Source: Bacteroidales bacterium UBA1458 (GTDB lineage: Bacteria; Bacteroidota; Bacteroidia; Bacteroidales; VadinHA17). From it: a DNA stretch of 6,185 bases. The DNA lies in NCBI GenBank assembly GCA_002325785.1, contig DCSU01000001.1, positions 1 to 6,185 of the forward strand. The letters run 5' to 3'. This document shows positions 5,052 through 6,185 of this stretch, one piece after another; the first letter of the stretch is position 1; every line of letters starts with the position of its first letter. Position numbers and translations under genes: made by a program. The notes beneath the pieces were generated by a model that made no database searches, had not been told where the DNA came from, and was given only the letters and a program-made list of their open reading frames with translations.

Positions 5052-6110
5052 ATGACAGCCATCGAGGCATATAACATCACTCACAGGTACGGCAGGGTAA
5101 CCGCTCTCGACGACATCTCATTCAACGTAGGCGAGGGGGAACTGTTCGGTTTTATCGGTCCTGACGGGGCAGGCAAGACAACCCTCTTCCGCATCGCCGC
5201 CACACTCATCATCCCGGCAGGCGGCAGAATGACCCTCTTCGGACTCAACACAGTCAGCCGGTACCGTGAGCTTCGTAACCACATAGGGTATATGCCGGGG
5301 CGATTCAGCCTCTATCATGACCTCACCGTGGAAGAGAATCTTAATTTCTATGCCACTATCTTTGGAACTACGATTAAGGAGAACTATCACCTCATCGAAC
5401 CGATTTACAAACAGATAGAGCCGTTTAAAAAGCGACAGGCCGGACGCCTCTCCGGCGGCATGAAACAGAAACTGGCACTCTCCTGCGCATTGATCCACAA
5501 GCCCAAAATACTGATACTTGACGAGCCCACAACAGGTGTTGACGCTGTCTCACGCACGGAGTTCTGGGAGATGCTGACACGACTGAAGGGAGAAGGAATC
5601 ACAATAATTGTCTCTACACCCTACATGGATGAGGCCCTGCGCTGTGACCGCATCGCACTTATACAGGCGGGCAGGATATTGGACATAAATACCCCCGACA
5701 GCATACGCCGGTCATACAGCCAGCAACTCTACGCAGTCAGGCACCCGGAAAAGTACAGGCTACTGCTGGCACTCCGTTCATTAAGCTCCGGGATGGCAGT
5801 GGCTGGGCAGCCCACACCACAAATGAGGACGCTGGCGGAAGGTCAATCCCACTCCTGCCTGGCAGATGCAGGTCAGGGCACACTTTCCGAGACACCGGCA
5901 CCAACGGGTCAGCACTTCTCTGCGGCCAGGCCCATGGCCGGAAACGCTGAGCCATTTGGCGACTCTGTCCACATTACACTCTCCGCAGGCACCACTCCGG
6001 CTGAGCTGACAGCAGCGCTGACATCCGCAGGCCTCACCGGCGCCAAGGTCACAGAGATCGTCCCCGGCATAGAAGACGTATTCCTTGAACTGATGAAGAA
6101 GGAGGTCTGA
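5052..6110 (+). CDS. ABC transporter ATPase with degenerate Q-loop and H-loop (YbhF first-half-like)
   Basis: A 352-residue single nucleotide-binding domain of an ABC-2-type exporter. Walker A is GPDGAGKTT (36-44), the signature is LSGGMKQK (133-140), Walker B with catalytic Glu is ILILDE (153-158), and the D-loop is TTGVD. Two usual residues are missing: the Q-loop Gln is Gly83 (YMPGRFSLY), and the H-loop His is Pro190 (STPYMDEA). From memory, the first half of E. coli YbhF also has GPDGAGKTT and a non-His H-loop. A partner ATPase with intact residues is therefore expected downstream. After the core, a C-terminal domain ends EIVPGIEDVFLELMKKEV, interrupted by an Ala/Pro/Gly/Gln-rich segment (about 246-299). 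I chose the ATG at 5052, 1 nt after the adaptor stop. An in-frame ATG at 4989 would overlap the adaptor and add residues before the normal domain start. Confidence 0.93.
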   Translation: MTAIEAYNITHRYGRVTALDDISFNVGEGELFGFIGPDGAGKTTLFRIAATLIIPAGGRMTLFGLNTVSRYRELRNHIGYMPGRFSLYHDLTVEENLNFYATIFGTTIKENYHLIEPIYKQIEPFKKRQAGRLSGGMKQKLALSCALIHKPKILILDEPTTGVDAVSRTEFWEMLTRLKGEGITIIVSTPYMDEALRCDRIALIQAGRILDINTPDSIRRSYSQQLYAVRHPEKYRLLLALRSLSSGMAVAGQPTPQMRTLAEGQSHSCLADAGQGTLSETPAPTGQHFSAARPMAGNAEPFGDSVHITLSAGTTPAELTAALTSAGLTGAKVTEIVPGIEDVFLELMKKEV

Positions 6111-6185
6111 AGGTCTGATGTCTGAGGGTCTGATCCGCCAGCTGGCGGATGAAGGTCTGAAGTCTGAAGGTCTGAGGTCTGAAGG
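6103..6185 (+). repeat. Degenerate tandem array of AGGTCTGA units
   Basis: Eight TCTGA-ending units start at 6103, 6111, 6119, 6126, 6153, 6161, 6168 and 6176, with a partial one at the window edge. Most are AGGTCTGA, with variants GGGTCTGA, TGTCTGA, AGTCTGA and GGTCTGA. The first unit contains the stop codon of the ATPase gene. Units are contiguous except for an 18-bp palindrome after the fourth. The array continues out of the window, so its length is unknown. Confidence 0.85.
6133..6150. repeat. Perfect 18-bp palindrome inside the tandem array
   Basis: ATCCGCCAGCTGGCGGAT is identical to its own reverse complement, is GC-rich, and interrupts the AGGTCTGA units. As RNA it could fold only into a stem with a few central unpaired bases. 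No T tract follows, so a terminator is not supported. It may be a dispersed repeat or a protein-binding site. Confidence 0.7.

Noticed and set aside
6103..6185. CRISPR array
   Set aside because: Units are only 7-8 bp, mostly contiguous, with no unique spacers of regular length.

Overview
The window looks like a chromosomal segment from a member of the Bacteroidota, probably a Bacteroidales-type organism. Three putative promoters match the Bacteroidota pattern (TTTG or TTG near -33, TAnnTTTG near -7) and strong Shine-Dalgarno sequences are mostly absent. The efflux operon type, a TetR regulator followed by an outer-membrane channel, a lipoprotein adaptor and an ABC ATPase, is also common in that phylum. 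Genus and species cannot be read from this sequence.

Left part (1-2111), minus strand. The window opens inside the first 36 codons of a CrcB/FluC fluoride channel gene. Next come a small hairpin and a complete two-cupin pirin gene whose last ten codons, stop included, are tandemly duplicated just past the stop. The gap of about 250 bp between pirin and the next gene holds a 20-bp inverted repeat near pirin and, on the plus strand, a short open stretch resembling the C-terminal end of an alpha/beta hydrolase that has lost the rest of its gene. A membrane-anchored metallo-beta-lactamase-fold protein completes this side.

Middle (2112-2248). This compact divergent control region has two consensus promoters whose -33 boxes lie back to back in TTTGCAAA. 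An operator-like cluster (an imperfect 16-bp palindrome, a perfect 11-bp palindrome, and GGTTAA repeated three times at 13-bp steps) covers the predicted start of the rightward transcript.

Right part (2249-6185), plus strand. A tight operon encodes a TetR-family regulator, a TolC-like outer-membrane channel, a HlyD-type lipoprotein adaptor and an ABC ATPase. Junctions are a 4-bp ATGA overlap and two 1-nt gaps. The order resembles E. coli CecR(YbiH)-YbhGFSR with a dedicated outer-membrane channel added. The ATPase lacks the usual Q-loop glutamine and H-loop histidine but keeps Walker A, signature and Walker B glutamate, so it is probably the degenerate half of an asymmetric pair. A second ATPase and ABC-2 permeases are expected beyond the window but are not seen. 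The operon likely exports a drug-like or toxic compound across both membranes, with the TetR protein repressing its own operon.

The last 83 bases are a degenerate tandem array of a (A)GGTCTGA unit that starts inside the ATPase stop codon and is split by a perfect 18-bp palindrome. I see no convincing wholly new system. The best leads are the degenerate ATPase with its extra C-terminal segment, the divergent promoter/operator design, and the repeat array embedded in the operon.
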